A stretch of 64,000 bases of DNA, taken from NCBI RefSeq assembly GCF_003284725.1, contig NZ_PGTO01000004.1:124001-188000 (forward strand), given 5' to 3'. Shown piece after piece: positions 57,096 to 64,000 of this stretch. The notes under the pieces are model-generated. The model ran no database searches, was not told the DNA's origin, and worked only from the letters and a program-made list of their open reading frames with translations. How positions within the stretch are numbered: the stretch's first letter is position 1; each line of letters begins with the position of its first letter. Both the position numbers and the translations under genes were made by a program. Source of the DNA: Paramagnetospirillum kuznetsovii (GTDB taxonomy: Bacteria; Pseudomonadota; Alphaproteobacteria; Rhodospirillales; Magnetospirillaceae).

Positions 57096-57749
57096 GTGAC
57101 GAAACTTCCCCGGCCGCGCGCCGTCATCTTCGACTGGGACAATACGCTGGTGGATTCCTGGGAGTGCATCCGGGAATCCTATAACCGCACCTTCCGTCAT
57201 TTCGGCATGCCCGACTGGAGCATGGAAGAGACCCAGGCCCGCGTCGCCGCCTCCATGCGCGATTCCTTTCCCGCCATGTTCGGCGAACGCTGGCCCGAGG
57301 CGAGGGATGTCTTCACCGCCAGTTTCGAGGCCATCCATCTCGACCATCTGCACCCGCTGCCCGGCGCCGACGACATGCTGCAAGGCTTGAAGTCCGCCGG
57401 CCTCACCCTGGCGGTGGTCAGCAACAAGCGCGGCTCGTTCCTGCGCAAGGAAGCGGAGTTGATCGGTTGGGCGCCGCTGTTCTCCCGTCTGGTGGGCGCC
57501 GACGATGCCGAGGCCGACAAGCCCGACGCCGCTCCGGTGCGCATGGCCTTGGAGGGAAGCGGAATTTCCCCCAGCGCCGAGGTCTGGTTCGTGGGCGATT
57601 CGCCCATCGACATCCTGTGTGCCGTCAACGCCGGATGCACCCCCGTGCTGATGCGGCCGCATCCCCCATACGAAGGTGAGTTCGCCCATTCTCCCCGCCG
57701 ATTCCTGCCGTCTTGCAGGGATTTGGCCGATCTGGTCCGCGAACTATAG
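57096..57749 (+). CDS. HAD family hydrolase (phosphoglycolate phosphatase-like)
   Basis: 217 residues of the HAD superfamily, subclass I. Motif 1 is FDWDNTLVDS with the nucleophile and acid aspartates, motif 2 is AVVSNKRG, motif 3 lysine in the EADKPDAAPV region, and motif 4 is VGDSPIDI. Such enzymes dephosphorylate small metabolites; the substrate is unknown. The start is GTG, just downstream of the 173-bp repeat element, and no promoter is visible, so its expression may depend on readthrough or on the repeat. Confidence 0.87.
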   Translation: MTKLPRPRAVIFDWDNTLVDSWECIRESYNRTFRHFGMPDWSMEETQARVAASMRDSFPAMFGERWPEARDVFTASFEAIHLDHLHPLPGADDMLQGLKSAGLTLAVVSNKRGSFLRKEAELIGWAPLFSRLVGADDAEADKPDAAPVRMALEGSGISPSAEVWFVGDSPIDILCAVNAGCTPVLMRPHPPYEGEFAHSPRRFLPSCRDLADLVREL

Positions 57750-57791
57750 GTTCCAATCCGGTCATTTTGGTGATAACGAATCGGGTTCATC

Positions 57792-57813
57792 GGGGAGGAA
57801 GCTTGCTTTCCCC
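57792..57813 (+). other. Hairpin before hfq
   Basis: GGGGAGGAAGC pairs imperfectly with GCTTTCCCC around TT, in the 102-base gap between the HAD gene and hfq. No T run follows, so it is a structured leader or weak terminator. Hfq commonly regulates its own mRNA. Confidence 0.3.
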
Positions 57814-57851
57814 CTAAAAACAATATGGACCAATAAGAACGGATTCCCCCC

Positions 57852-58106
57852 ATGTCCGCAGAAAAGTCCCAAAATGTGCAGGATGTGTTTCTCAACTTCA
57901 TCCGCAAGAACAAGACTCCCGTCACGGTCTTTCTGGTCAACGGCGTCAAACTTCAGGGCATCGTCACTTGGTTTGACAATTTCTCGGTGCTGCTGCGCCG
58001 GGACGGGCACACGCAATTGGTGTATAAGCACGCCATCTCCACGGTGATGCCGTCCACCCCCATTTCGCTTTTCGAGCCGCCCATCAAGGAAAACGGCGAA
58101 GAGTAA
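57852..58106 (+). CDS. hfq: RNA chaperone Hfq
   Basis: 84-residue Sm-like hexamer that binds small RNAs and mRNAs. Sm1 is [19 protein letters not shown] and Sm2 is [13 protein letters not shown]. The start is the canonical [20 protein letters not shown], and the C-terminal tail is short. It lies one base before hflX, the usual neighbour. Confidence 0.98.
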   Translation: MSAEKSQNVQDVFLNFIRKNKTPVTVFLVNGVKLQGIVTWFDNFSVLLRRDGHTQLVYKHAISTVMPSTPISLFEPPIKENGEE

Positions 58107-58107
58107 A

Positions 58108-59418
58108 GTGGTAGGGTCCAGCCCATCGGGCTCGCCTCGACAACGCGCCATGGTCGTTCATCCCGTCCTCAAGACGGGTGACGGCCTGCGCGCGCCTGAT
58201 GCCCGCCTTGCGGAAGCCGTCGGCCTCGCCCAAGCCATCGATCTGGACATCATCGCTGCCGAGGCGGTCAATGTCGCCAAGCGCCGCCCCGCCACCCTGC
58301 TGGGCAAGGGGGCGGTGGAGCGTCTGGCCGAGGAGATCGAGGCCAAGGAGATCGGCCTTGCCGTGGTGGACGGTCATTTGTCGCCGGTCCAGCAGCGCAA
58401 TCTGGAAAAAGCCTGGGGGTGCAAGGTCATCGACCGCACCGGCCTGATCCTGGAAATCTTCGGGGCGCGGGCACGCACCCGCGAAGGCACGCTTCAGGTG
58501 GAACTGGCGGCGCTCAGCTATCAGCGCTCGCGGCTGGTGCGGTCCTGGACCCATTTGGAGCGTCAGAGGGGCGGTTTCGGCTTCCTGGGCGGTCCCGGCG
58601 AGACCCAGATCGAGGCCGACCGCCGCATGATCGGCGAGCGCATCGTCAAGCTGGAACGCGAGTTGGAAGAGGTCAAGCGGACCCGTGACCTTCACCGCAA
58701 GGCGCGGCGTCGGGTGCCTTATCCCATCGTGGCCCTGGTGGGCTACACCAATGCCGGCAAGTCCAGCCTGTTCAACACCATCACCAAATCCGATGTGATG
58801 GCCAAGGATATGCTGTTCGCCACCTTGGACCCGACCATGCGCGATTTGATCCTTCCGTCGGGGCGCAAGGTCATCCTGTCCGACACGGTGGGGTTCGTCT
58901 CCGATCTTCCGCACGAACTGGTCGCCGCCTTCCGCGCTACCCTGGAAGAGGTGTTGGAAGCCGATATCGTGGTCCATGTGCGCGACGTCTCCCATCCCGA
59001 CAGCGAGGCCCAGGCCGCCGACGTGGAAACCGTTCTGAAGGAATTGGGCCTCGCCGAGGTGGTGGATCGCGGTCTGGTGGAGGCGCTCAACAAGATCGAT
59101 CTGCTGGATGAGGCGCGCCGTGCCGAGGTGATCAATCAGGTCAAGCGGCGGCCCGACCGTCTGGCGCTGTCGGCCCTGACCGGCGAGGGCGTGCCGGAAT
59201 TGCTGGCCGAACTGGACCGGCGGCTGGGAACGGGGCGCGAGGTTCTGGACGTCTCGCTGGACCTGTCCGATGGTGCCGCCATTTCCTGGCTTTATCGCCA
59301 TGGCGAGGTGGTGGCACGGCGCGACGACCAATCTCACGCTTTCATGCGCGTTCGGCTTGACGCCGCCGATATCAAACGCTTCCATCAACGCCAGGCAGAC
59401 GGACGAGGTGGCGCATGA
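58108..59418 (+). CDS. hflX: GTPase HflX
   Basis: Ribosome-associated GTPase that splits stalled 70S ribosomes under stress. 436 residues. N-terminal domain with RTREGTLQVELAALSYQRSR and the glycine-rich FGFLGGPGETQIEADRR. G1 is GYTNAGKSS, G3 is DTVGF, G4 is NKID. The start is GTG at 58108 after hfq; an ATG at 58150 would also give a plausible N-terminus. It overlaps the next gene by four bases. Confidence 0.95.
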   Translation: MVGSSPSGSPRQRAMVVHPVLKTGDGLRAPDARLAEAVGLAQAIDLDIIAAEAVNVAKRRPATLLGKGAVERLAEEIEAKEIGLAVVDGHLSPVQQRNLEKAWGCKVIDRTGLILEIFGARARTREGTLQVELAALSYQRSRLVRSWTHLERQRGGFGFLGGPGETQIEADRRMIGERIVKLERELEEVKRTRDLHRKARRRVPYPIVALVGYTNAGKSSLFNTITKSDVMAKDMLFATLDPTMRDLILPSGRKVILSDTVGFVSDLPHELVAAFRATLEEVLEADIVVHVRDVSHPDSEAQAADVETVLKELGLAEVVDRGLVEALNKIDLLDEARRAEVINQVKRRPDRLALSALTGEGVPELLAELDRRLGTGREVLDVSLDLSDGAAISWLYRHGEVVARRDDQSHAFMRVRLDAADIKRFHQRQADGRGGA

Positions 59419-60191
59419 GCAAGAGTTTCGACCCGGAACGCGTCGCCGCCATTATTCGCGAGACGGCGGAGTCCGAAATTCTGCCGCGCTTCGGCCATCT
59501 CGCCGAAGGCCAGATCCGCGAGAAGAAGCCGGGCCAGTTGGTCACAGAGGCCGATACCGAGGCCGAAAAGGTGCTGTCGCGCCGACTCATGGAGTTGCTG
59601 CCGGGTTCGCTGGTGGTGGGCGAGGAGGGGGTCGACGCCGACCCGATCCTGCTTCATCGCCTGGACATTCCGGGAACCGTCTGGGTGATCGATCCGGTGG
59701 ACGGCACCGGCAATTTCGCCAAGGCCAATCCGCGCTTCGCAGTCATCATCGCATTGGTGAAGGACGGAGTAACCACCGCCGGTTGGATTTACGATCCGGT
59801 CACTGGCCGCATGATCGCGGCGGAACAAGGCGGCGGCGCTTGGCTTGGGGGCCAACGCCTATCGGTGCTGCCATCGGTGCCGCTTGACCAGATGGATGGC
59901 TCGGTCAAGCGCTCGGCCCATATGGCGTCCAGGGTTCGCAAAGTCGGCCGCAGGGGCAGCGCCGCCCACGATTATATGGATCTGGTAACGGGTGTTCTGC
60001 ACTTCGCCCATTTCAGCAAGCTGATGCCTTGGGATCACGCCGCGGGCGTGCTGATTCACGCCGAGGCCGGAGGCTACGGCCGGTTGATGACCGATCGACC
60101 CTACCGGCCGGTGGCGTCGAGGGATGGCTTGCTGCTGGCAACCGGCGAGGGCTCGTGGCGCTCGCTGAAGGCTATTATTTCTCAGGAATAG
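59415..60191 (+). CDS. Inositol monophosphatase family protein
   Basis: 258 residues of the lithium-sensitive phosphatase family. KKPGQLVTEADTEAEKVLSR, then VVGEEGVDADPI and the metal-binding WVIDPVDGTGNFAKA, are canonical; the second metal-site region is MPWDHAAGVLIHAEAGG. Possible substrates include inositol phosphates, histidinol phosphate, 3'-phosphoadenosine 5'-phosphate. It overlaps hflX by four bases. Its 3' end overlaps the convergent GGDEF-EAL-like gene by about ten bases. Confidence 0.88.
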   Translation: MSKSFDPERVAAIIRETAESEILPRFGHLAEGQIREKKPGQLVTEADTEAEKVLSRRLMELLPGSLVVGEEGVDADPILLHRLDIPGTVWVIDPVDGTGNFAKANPRFAVIIALVKDGVTTAGWIYDPVTGRMIAAEQGGGAWLGGQRLSVLPSVPLDQMDGSVKRSAHMASRVRKVGRRGSAAHDYMDLVTGVLHFAHFSKLMPWDHAAGVLIHAEAGGYGRLMTDRPYRPVASRDGLLLATGEGSWRSLKAIISQE

Positions 60192-61345
60192 ATCTGGCTG
60201 GTGGCCTTGGGGGAGGATGGGGATGGCCTGGTTCCATTGGGGCCGATCACCGAACCGGTGAACAGGCGGAATCCCAGGGATGCCGCCCGCTTCACTTCCT
60301 GCGAGATCGTGGAATTCCACAGGCACAGATGGTAGCCCAATCCCTGGACTTCATGGGTGGTCACGGTAAACAGGGCCAGGATCGCCGACGGGGTCAATCC
60401 CGCCAGCATCATCTGTGCCTCGTTGAGGCAGAGAAACGAAGCGCCACAATCGCGGAGGAACTTGGCGGTCTCGATGTCGGGCATGGTCTGCACCGCCACC
60501 TGCGCCTTTGCCGCCTTTATCGCGCTTATGACGTTTCGCAGCCGAGGATGCCCGATGGAACCAACCGGGCCGCATAATTCCACCACCAATTTGCCATTGC
60601 CGCCAGCGGTGATATGGCCGATTTCCTCGGTGATCCGGGCTTCATCGGTCATGGAATAGTCGTTGATCAACTGAGGCAGGAAGAGCGGCGCCTGAAGATG
60701 CCCGGCGCGCAGGGCCGCGCCCTGCAAGATTCGGTTGGCATCGGCGGCCAAAGGATCATTGGCGCCCCCGAACAGGGCGGCGGTTCCGAAAATGTCATGT
60801 TTGTTGAAATGGCGATGGATCCGGAGGCGATTGCCGATAACCATCTGTTCCTTGGCGTCCCAAATCGGTTGAAAGACCGCGTTCAAGCGGATTCCCGATT
60901 CGGTGGCATGGCAGGAAAGCACGGCTTCCATGGTCTCGGTGGACGTGGCGGCCTCGCGTGAGCGCAGGCGGGACAGAGGCAGCAGTTGGACCGTGACATC
61001 CAAGGCGGCGTCGTCTTTGCCGAAAAGCCGTTCCCTGATCTCGCGGGCGATGGCATTGGCCTTAACCATGCCCTCCGCTTCATTCAGCTTTGGAAACAAG
61101 AGCATGTATTGCCCTGGGTCCAATTGGAGGCAAGCATCCTCGTTGGATAGCCGGGATCGGAGAATGCGTTCGGCCAGAATCAATATCTTCGGAAGGCGGG
61201 ATTGCCAGACGGCCTCATCGTTCCCGTGGTCGATGGTGACCAGATGCAATTTGCCGAACGACCCGGAATCGCCACTCTTGACCAGGGCATCCACCAGGCC
61301 TTCGAATCGAGCGCGTTCGTTGAGATTGGTGGTGCTCGGCATCAT
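60182..61345 (-). CDS. Degenerate GGDEF-EAL-like signalling protein
   Basis: 387 residues. The N-terminal part (about 30-110) resembles a GGDEF fold without the GGDEF motif: DPGQYMLLFPKLNEAEGMVK stands where the active-site loop should be. From about residue 155 the pattern is EAL-like: LNAVFQPIWDAKEQMVIGNR, later LVVELCGPVGSIGHPRL and a terminal FRLFTGSVIGPNG. The catalytic ExLxR and metal residues are not present. It is probably an inactive receptor, partner-binding or RNase-E-type scaffold derived from c-di-GMP enzymes. Recognition is by pattern, so it is moderately sure only. Confidence 0.55.
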   Translation of the reverse strand: MMPSTTNLNERARFEGLVDALVKSGDSGSFGKLHLVTIDHGNDEAVWQSRLPKILILAERILRSRLSNEDACLQLDPGQYMLLFPKLNEAEGMVKANAIAREIRERLFGKDDAALDVTVQLLPLSRLRSREAATSTETMEAVLSCHATESGIRLNAVFQPIWDAKEQMVIGNRLRIHRHFNKHDIFGTAALFGGANDPLAADANRILQGAALRAGHLQAPLFLPQLINDYSMTDEARITEEIGHITAGGNGKLVVELCGPVGSIGHPRLRNVISAIKAAKAQVAVQTMPDIETAKFLRDCGASFLCLNEAQMMLAGLTPSAILALFTVTTHEVQGLGYHLCLWNSTISQEVKRAASLGFRLFTGSVIGPNGTRPSPSSPKATSQIYS

Positions 61346-61434
61346 CGCGTTCTAGATATCTCCATCAGTCCAGGGGGGGGCTTCGTCATTGCTGGGACCG
61401 GTTTAGGAGGGGCATGGGACCAGTCCGCACGGTG

Positions 61435-61644
61435 CTACTCCATGTTGGAGCCGCAATTCGGGCCGATATTCGCGCTGCGCGTTCTGGTGCCGGGGATTTG
61501 GTCAAGGTGACAGGCCACCTGATCCCGTTTCCTCGTGATGGCCGCCTCGGATCGTTCCAGGGTTTTGAACTGGCGGAGGAGGTCGATAATGCGGTGCAAG
61601 GCTGACATGGTTTCGGACTGGATTTGCGCCATGTCTTTATGCAT
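61435..61644 (-). CDS. Small hypothetical helical protein
   Basis: 69 residues at most (ATG at 61644 or 61632). The N-terminal half QSETMSALHRIIDLLRQFKT then LERSEAAITRKRDQVACHL predicts a long amphipathic helix, a possible coiled coil; the tail has no clear feature. It lies 89 bases upstream of the GGDEF-EAL-like gene on the same strand, so the two may form an operon. The sequence is not recognised, and a rightward frame covers the same bases; I favour the minus strand by composition only. Confidence 0.35.
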   Translation of the reverse strand: MHKDMAQIQSETMSALHRIIDLLRQFKTLERSEAAITRKRDQVACHLDQIPGTRTRSANIGPNCGSNME

Positions 61645-61949
61645 CTGGCGAATTTCGGCAAGGACGGATTGATGAATGTCATAATCAGCCGACTAGGTTG
61701 CGGTACCTATGTAGCTAACCATACAATAGTAATGCTGATATTGCAAAAGATATATATGCCTGCCGCGTACATCATTTGCCGCGGTTGCGATATAAACCTA
61801 TTAATTCGTTTGTGGTGCCATGAAGAATACACCTAGACGCGATGTTTTTGCCTTGATTCTATTTCGGTGCTGTGGGTTTCCGCCATTCTGGCGGCGCGGG
61901 TGTCTCGCCCGCCTGCGGATCGCTTCAAATGACGAGTGGTATCAAAACC
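61645..61949. other. AT-rich intergenic stretch with a REP-like palindrome
   Basis: 305 bases without a supported gene. Bases 61685-61870 are clearly lower in GC than the rest of the window. Near 61880-61913 are CCGCCA-TTC-TGGCGG and GCGCGGGTGTCTCGCCCGC, the second resembling the RAYT-type REP (GCGCGGG...CGCCCGC). Short rightward frames here lack a plausible start signal. Confidence 0.5.
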
Positions 61950-62711
61950 TCAGACGTCCCGATGCACCGCGAAGGCGGCGGAGGCCTGGCAGACCGGCAT
62001 CAATTCGATGCGATTGATATTCACATGGGCGGGCAGGGAGGCGGCCCAGTAGACAGCCTCGGCGATATCCTCGGAGGTCAGGGGCGTGGTGCCCTCGTAG
62101 ACCTTGGCGGCCTTCTCGGCGTCGCCCTGGAAGCGGACCAGGGAGAATTCGCTGCTGCCGCACATGCCGGGCTCGATATTGGTGACGCGCACCTTGGTCT
62201 TGACCAGATCGGCGATCAGGTTGAGGGAGAACTGGGTGACGGCGGCCTTGGTGGCGCCGTACATATTGCCGCCGGGATAGGGATAGGTTCCGGCCACCGA
62301 GCTGATATTGACCACATGGCCGCGATTGCGTTCCACCATGCCGGGCAGCACGGCACGGGTCATATACATCAATCCCTTGAGATTGGTGTCGATCATGGTC
62401 TCCCAGTCGTCCAGGGAGGCATTCTGGGCGGGCTCCAACCCCAAGGCGAGGCCCGCATTGTTGACCAGCAGATCGATCTTCTTGAATTCATTCGGTAAAT
62501 TGTCGATGAATGACGTGGCGGCGGTACGGTCGCGCACGTCCAGCGGGCCCGCGTAAGCCGGGGTTGTCAGTTCCGCCTTCAAGGCGTCGAGACGATCCTG
62601 GCGACGGCCGCAGATCACCAGACGGGCGCCGTCGCGGGCGAAGCGGCGGGCGATGGCTTGGCCGAAACCGGCGGTGGCGCCGGTGACCAGAACGGTGCGA
62701 TCAGTCCACAT
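61950..62711 (-). CDS. SDR family NAD(P)-dependent oxidoreductase (YdfG-like)
   Basis: 253 residues of the classical short-chain dehydrogenase family. The NAD(P) motif is TGATAGFGQAIARRF, the NNAGLAL block follows, and the active site is Ser in NISSVAG with YGATKAAV for Tyr and Lys. The RR after TGATAGFG-type motif region (IARRFARDGARLVICGRR) suggests NADP preference. Close relatives reduce serine or 3-hydroxy acids; the substrate cannot be fixed here. Starts two bases after the lipoprotein gene, so they share a transcript with mazG. Confidence 0.88.
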   Translation of the reverse strand: MWTDRTVLVTGATAGFGQAIARRFARDGARLVICGRRQDRLDALKAELTTPAYAGPLDVRDRTAATSFIDNLPNEFKKIDLLVNNAGLALGLEPAQNASLDDWETMIDTNLKGLMYMTRAVLPGMVERNRGHVVNISSVAGTYPYPGGNMYGATKAAVTQFSLNLIADLVKTKVRVTNIEPGMCGSSEFSLVRFQGDAEKAAKVYEGTTPLTSEDIAEAVYWAASLPAHVNINRIELMPVCQASAAFAVHRDV

Positions 62712-62713
62712 GG

Positions 62714-63361
62714 CTAGTTGCTTTCAGACGCGCGGGCATTGAGCGGGCGGCCGGGGTCATCCTCGCGCAGCATGACCAGATGGGGCATGGGCGAGAGCGG
62801 ATTCTCGACCTTCCAGATATAGACCTTGGCCTTGCCGAAGGGGCGGACCTCGGTGGCGTTGTGCTCCACCACGTTGGCGTCGGTGGTGATGCGGAACTCG
62901 CCTTCCATGTTCAGGCCCATCTCGGCCATGATCTGGGCATCGGAGGGCTTCATGGCATTGGCGTGGATGGCGATGGCGCCGTTTTCCATGGAACGCATGG
63001 CCAGCAGGCGGGCGTCGCGACGCAACAGGGCGATCAGCTGGACCCGCTCCAACCGGCCGGTCCGTTCGTATTCCACCGTGAACCGCCCGCGACCTCGGCT
63101 GTCGATCTTGCGCACGGCGATGTCGCGCGACAGATCCTTTTTGATATTGGCGATCTTCTCCGGCTCGTTCTCCGGGGTGATCTTGCCCTTGCGATAGTCG
63201 TCCAGGATGGGCGCCCATAGCAGGTCGCCCTTGAAGGTCAGCGAATAGTCGCCGTATTTGGACAGCCGCAGTTCGCTCTTGAACTTGTCGGGGATATAGC
63301 ACGACGACAGCAGCAAGACCGCCGCCAGCACGCCCACCCGCTTCAACCAATCACCGATCAC
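62714..63361 (-). CDS. Lipoprotein of unknown function
   Basis: 215 residues. A lipobox LLLSSC ends the signal peptide at Cys21. The body is KFKSELRLSKYGDYSLTFKG followed by alternating charged and hydrophobic stretches and ends IWKVENPLSPMPHLVMLRED. No known domain recognised. Start GTG at 63361, overlapping mazG by 11 bases, so it is in an operon with mazG and the SDR gene. Residues 20-215 look folded and may sit on the periplasmic side of a membrane. Confidence 0.72.
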   Translation of the reverse strand: MIGDWLKRVGVLAAVLLLSSCYIPDKFKSELRLSKYGDYSLTFKGDLLWAPILDDYRKGKITPENEPEKIANIKKDLSRDIAVRKIDSRGRGRFTVEYERTGRLERVQLIALLRRDARLLAMRSMENGAIAIHANAMKPSDAQIMAEMGLNMEGEFRITTDANVVEHNATEVRPFGKAKVYIWKVENPLSPMPHLVMLREDDPGRPLNARASESN

Positions 63362-64000
63362 CGGACCCTCCGGACTTCTCCAGTACCTTGGCAGCCTGCC
63401 ACAGCGCTTCCATTTCGTCGAGCGACGCGCGTTCCGGCGAGCGCCCCTGGGCCTTCAATTCGGTCTCGATATGGCCGAAGCGGCGTTCGAACTTGGCGTT
63501 GGCGCGCTTCAAGGCCCGTTCGGGGTCGATGTCGAGCTTGCGCGCCAGATTGACGCAGACGAACAGCACGTCGCCCATCTCGTCCTCCAGCCGGTCGTGG
63601 GGGGCTCCGGTCTTGATCTCGTGGGCGATTTCAGCGGCTTCCTCGGCCAGCTTGTCCAGGATAGTGACCGCCTCGGCCCAGTCGAAGCCCACGCGGGCGG
63701 CGCGCTTTTGCAGCTTCAAGGCCCGTGTCATGGGGGGCAGGGTGCGGGCGATTCCGGCCAAAACGCCCGGCGCTTCCTCCGACTTGGCGGTGCGCTCGCG
63801 GGCCTTGGTCTCTTCCCAGGCGATGGTTTGACCGGCACTGTCGCGGCCGTCGGGCTGCCCGAACACATGGGGATGACGGCGGATCATCTTGTCGGCGATG
63901 GCTTCGGCGATGGCGTCGAAATCGAAATCGCCGTTTTCCTTGGCCATCTGGGCGTAGAACACAACCTGAAACAGCAGGTCGCCCAATTCGTCCTTCAGGG
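63351..64000 (-). CDS. mazG: Nucleoside triphosphate pyrophosphohydrolase MazG (5' end outside window)
   Basis: Hydrolyses NTPs, including damaged nucleotides, to NMP and pyrophosphate. The visible 216 residues begin inside the first MazG domain (LKDELGDLLFQVVFYAQMAK) and include the second (VTILDKLAEEAAEIAHEI, then DEMGDVLFVCVNLARKL). The acidic metal-binding pattern ExxE...ExxD is seen in the second domain. The missing N-terminus is about 60 residues by comparison with family length. Position downstream of the hflX region is usual in alphaproteobacteria. Confidence 0.92.
   Translation of the reverse strand, partial: LKDELGDLLFQVVFYAQMAKENGDFDFDAIAEAIADKMIRRHPHVFGQPDGRDSAGQTIAWEETKARERTAKSEEAPGVLAGIARTLPPMTRALKLQKRAARVGFDWAEAVTILDKLAEEAAEIAHEIKTGAPHDRLEDEMGDVLFVCVNLARKLDIDPERALKRANAKFERRFGHIETELKAQGRSPERASLDEMEALWQAAKVLEKSGGSGDR

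Noticed and set aside
61414-61605. Rightward small gene opposite the 61435-61644 frame
   Set aside because: No ribosome site and a basic, random-looking product; the minus-strand frame gives a more helical protein and lies in line with the next gene.

Overview
The window is chromosomal DNA from a GC-rich alphaproteobacterium. Gene order and protein types fit the Rhodospirillales, and a Magnetospirillum-like organism is the best guess (inference). Reasons: the alphaproteobacterial order dusB-ntrB-ntrC-ntrY-ntrX-trkA-hfq-hflX, the fused ispDF, a prolyl-tRNA synthetase without editing insert, a MucR regulator, the DUF177-rpmF-plsX-fabH-ihfA-merR block and a flagellar motAB pair. No magnetosome, prophage, CRISPR or conjugative genes are present. 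Both edges cut genes: a branched-chain amino-acid-type binding protein on the left and mazG on the right.

Layout. 1-4.1 kb: binding-protein tail, then a leftward motA-motB-RDD-bpt group. 4.3-9.6 kb: flavin reductase-like protein, penicillin acylase-family enzyme, methylmalonyl-CoA epimerase, tag, and a secreted protein with a coiled-coil-like insert. 9.7-21.6 kb: proS, lipoprotein-release lolC/lolD, a MAPEG protein, a REP-associated tyrosine transposase (RAYT) flanked by its own palindromes, dnaE, then a surface or polysaccharide-looking run (lipoprotein, pentapeptide protein, GH17 membrane enzyme, FkbM methyltransferase, exported pentapeptide protein). 21.8-26 kb: hemB, metY, a 3-hydroxyisobutyryl-CoA hydrolase-like gene and mucR. 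26.4-33.5 kb: rpiB-glyA-nrdR-ribD-ribE-ribBX-ribH-nusB-thiL, a one-carbon, riboflavin and thiamine block. 33.5-36.3 kb: FliL-like protein and the H+-pyrophosphatase hppA. 36.5-41.7 kb: bamE diverging from a cytochrome bc1 chaperone, DUF177-rpmF-plsX-fabH, ihfA, a MerR regulator and tRNA-Pro(GGG). 41.8-47.4 kb: an unknown 377-residue protein, a 48-residue membrane protein, a DHOD-like flavoprotein, a MurG-like glycosyltransferase, a possible small RNA, cutA and ispDF. 47.5-60.2 kb: YpjD-like protein, the nitrogen-regulation operon dusB-ntrBC-ntrYX, trkA, a HAD phosphatase, hfq, hflX and an inositol monophosphatase-family protein. 60.2-64 kb: a degenerate GGDEF-EAL-like protein, an SDR dehydrogenase, a lipoprotein and mazG.

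Most of the window is core housekeeping. The unusual material is mainly non-coding: at least three families of dispersed palindromic repeats. One (GC-rich, matching the RAYT flanks) has entered the signal-peptide region of a lipoprotein gene. A second (CATTCCCGC / GCGGGAATG type) forms head-to-head pairs between genes. A third, built from ATCTGTG units, supplies the cutA stop codon and forms a 173-bp element with 30-bp terminal inverted repeats after trkA. A structured leader or small RNA before cutA, with an anti-Shine-Dalgarno loop and a terminator, and an FNR-like box before the exported pentapeptide gene are the best regulatory candidates. No search could be run; family names rest on motifs read by eye.
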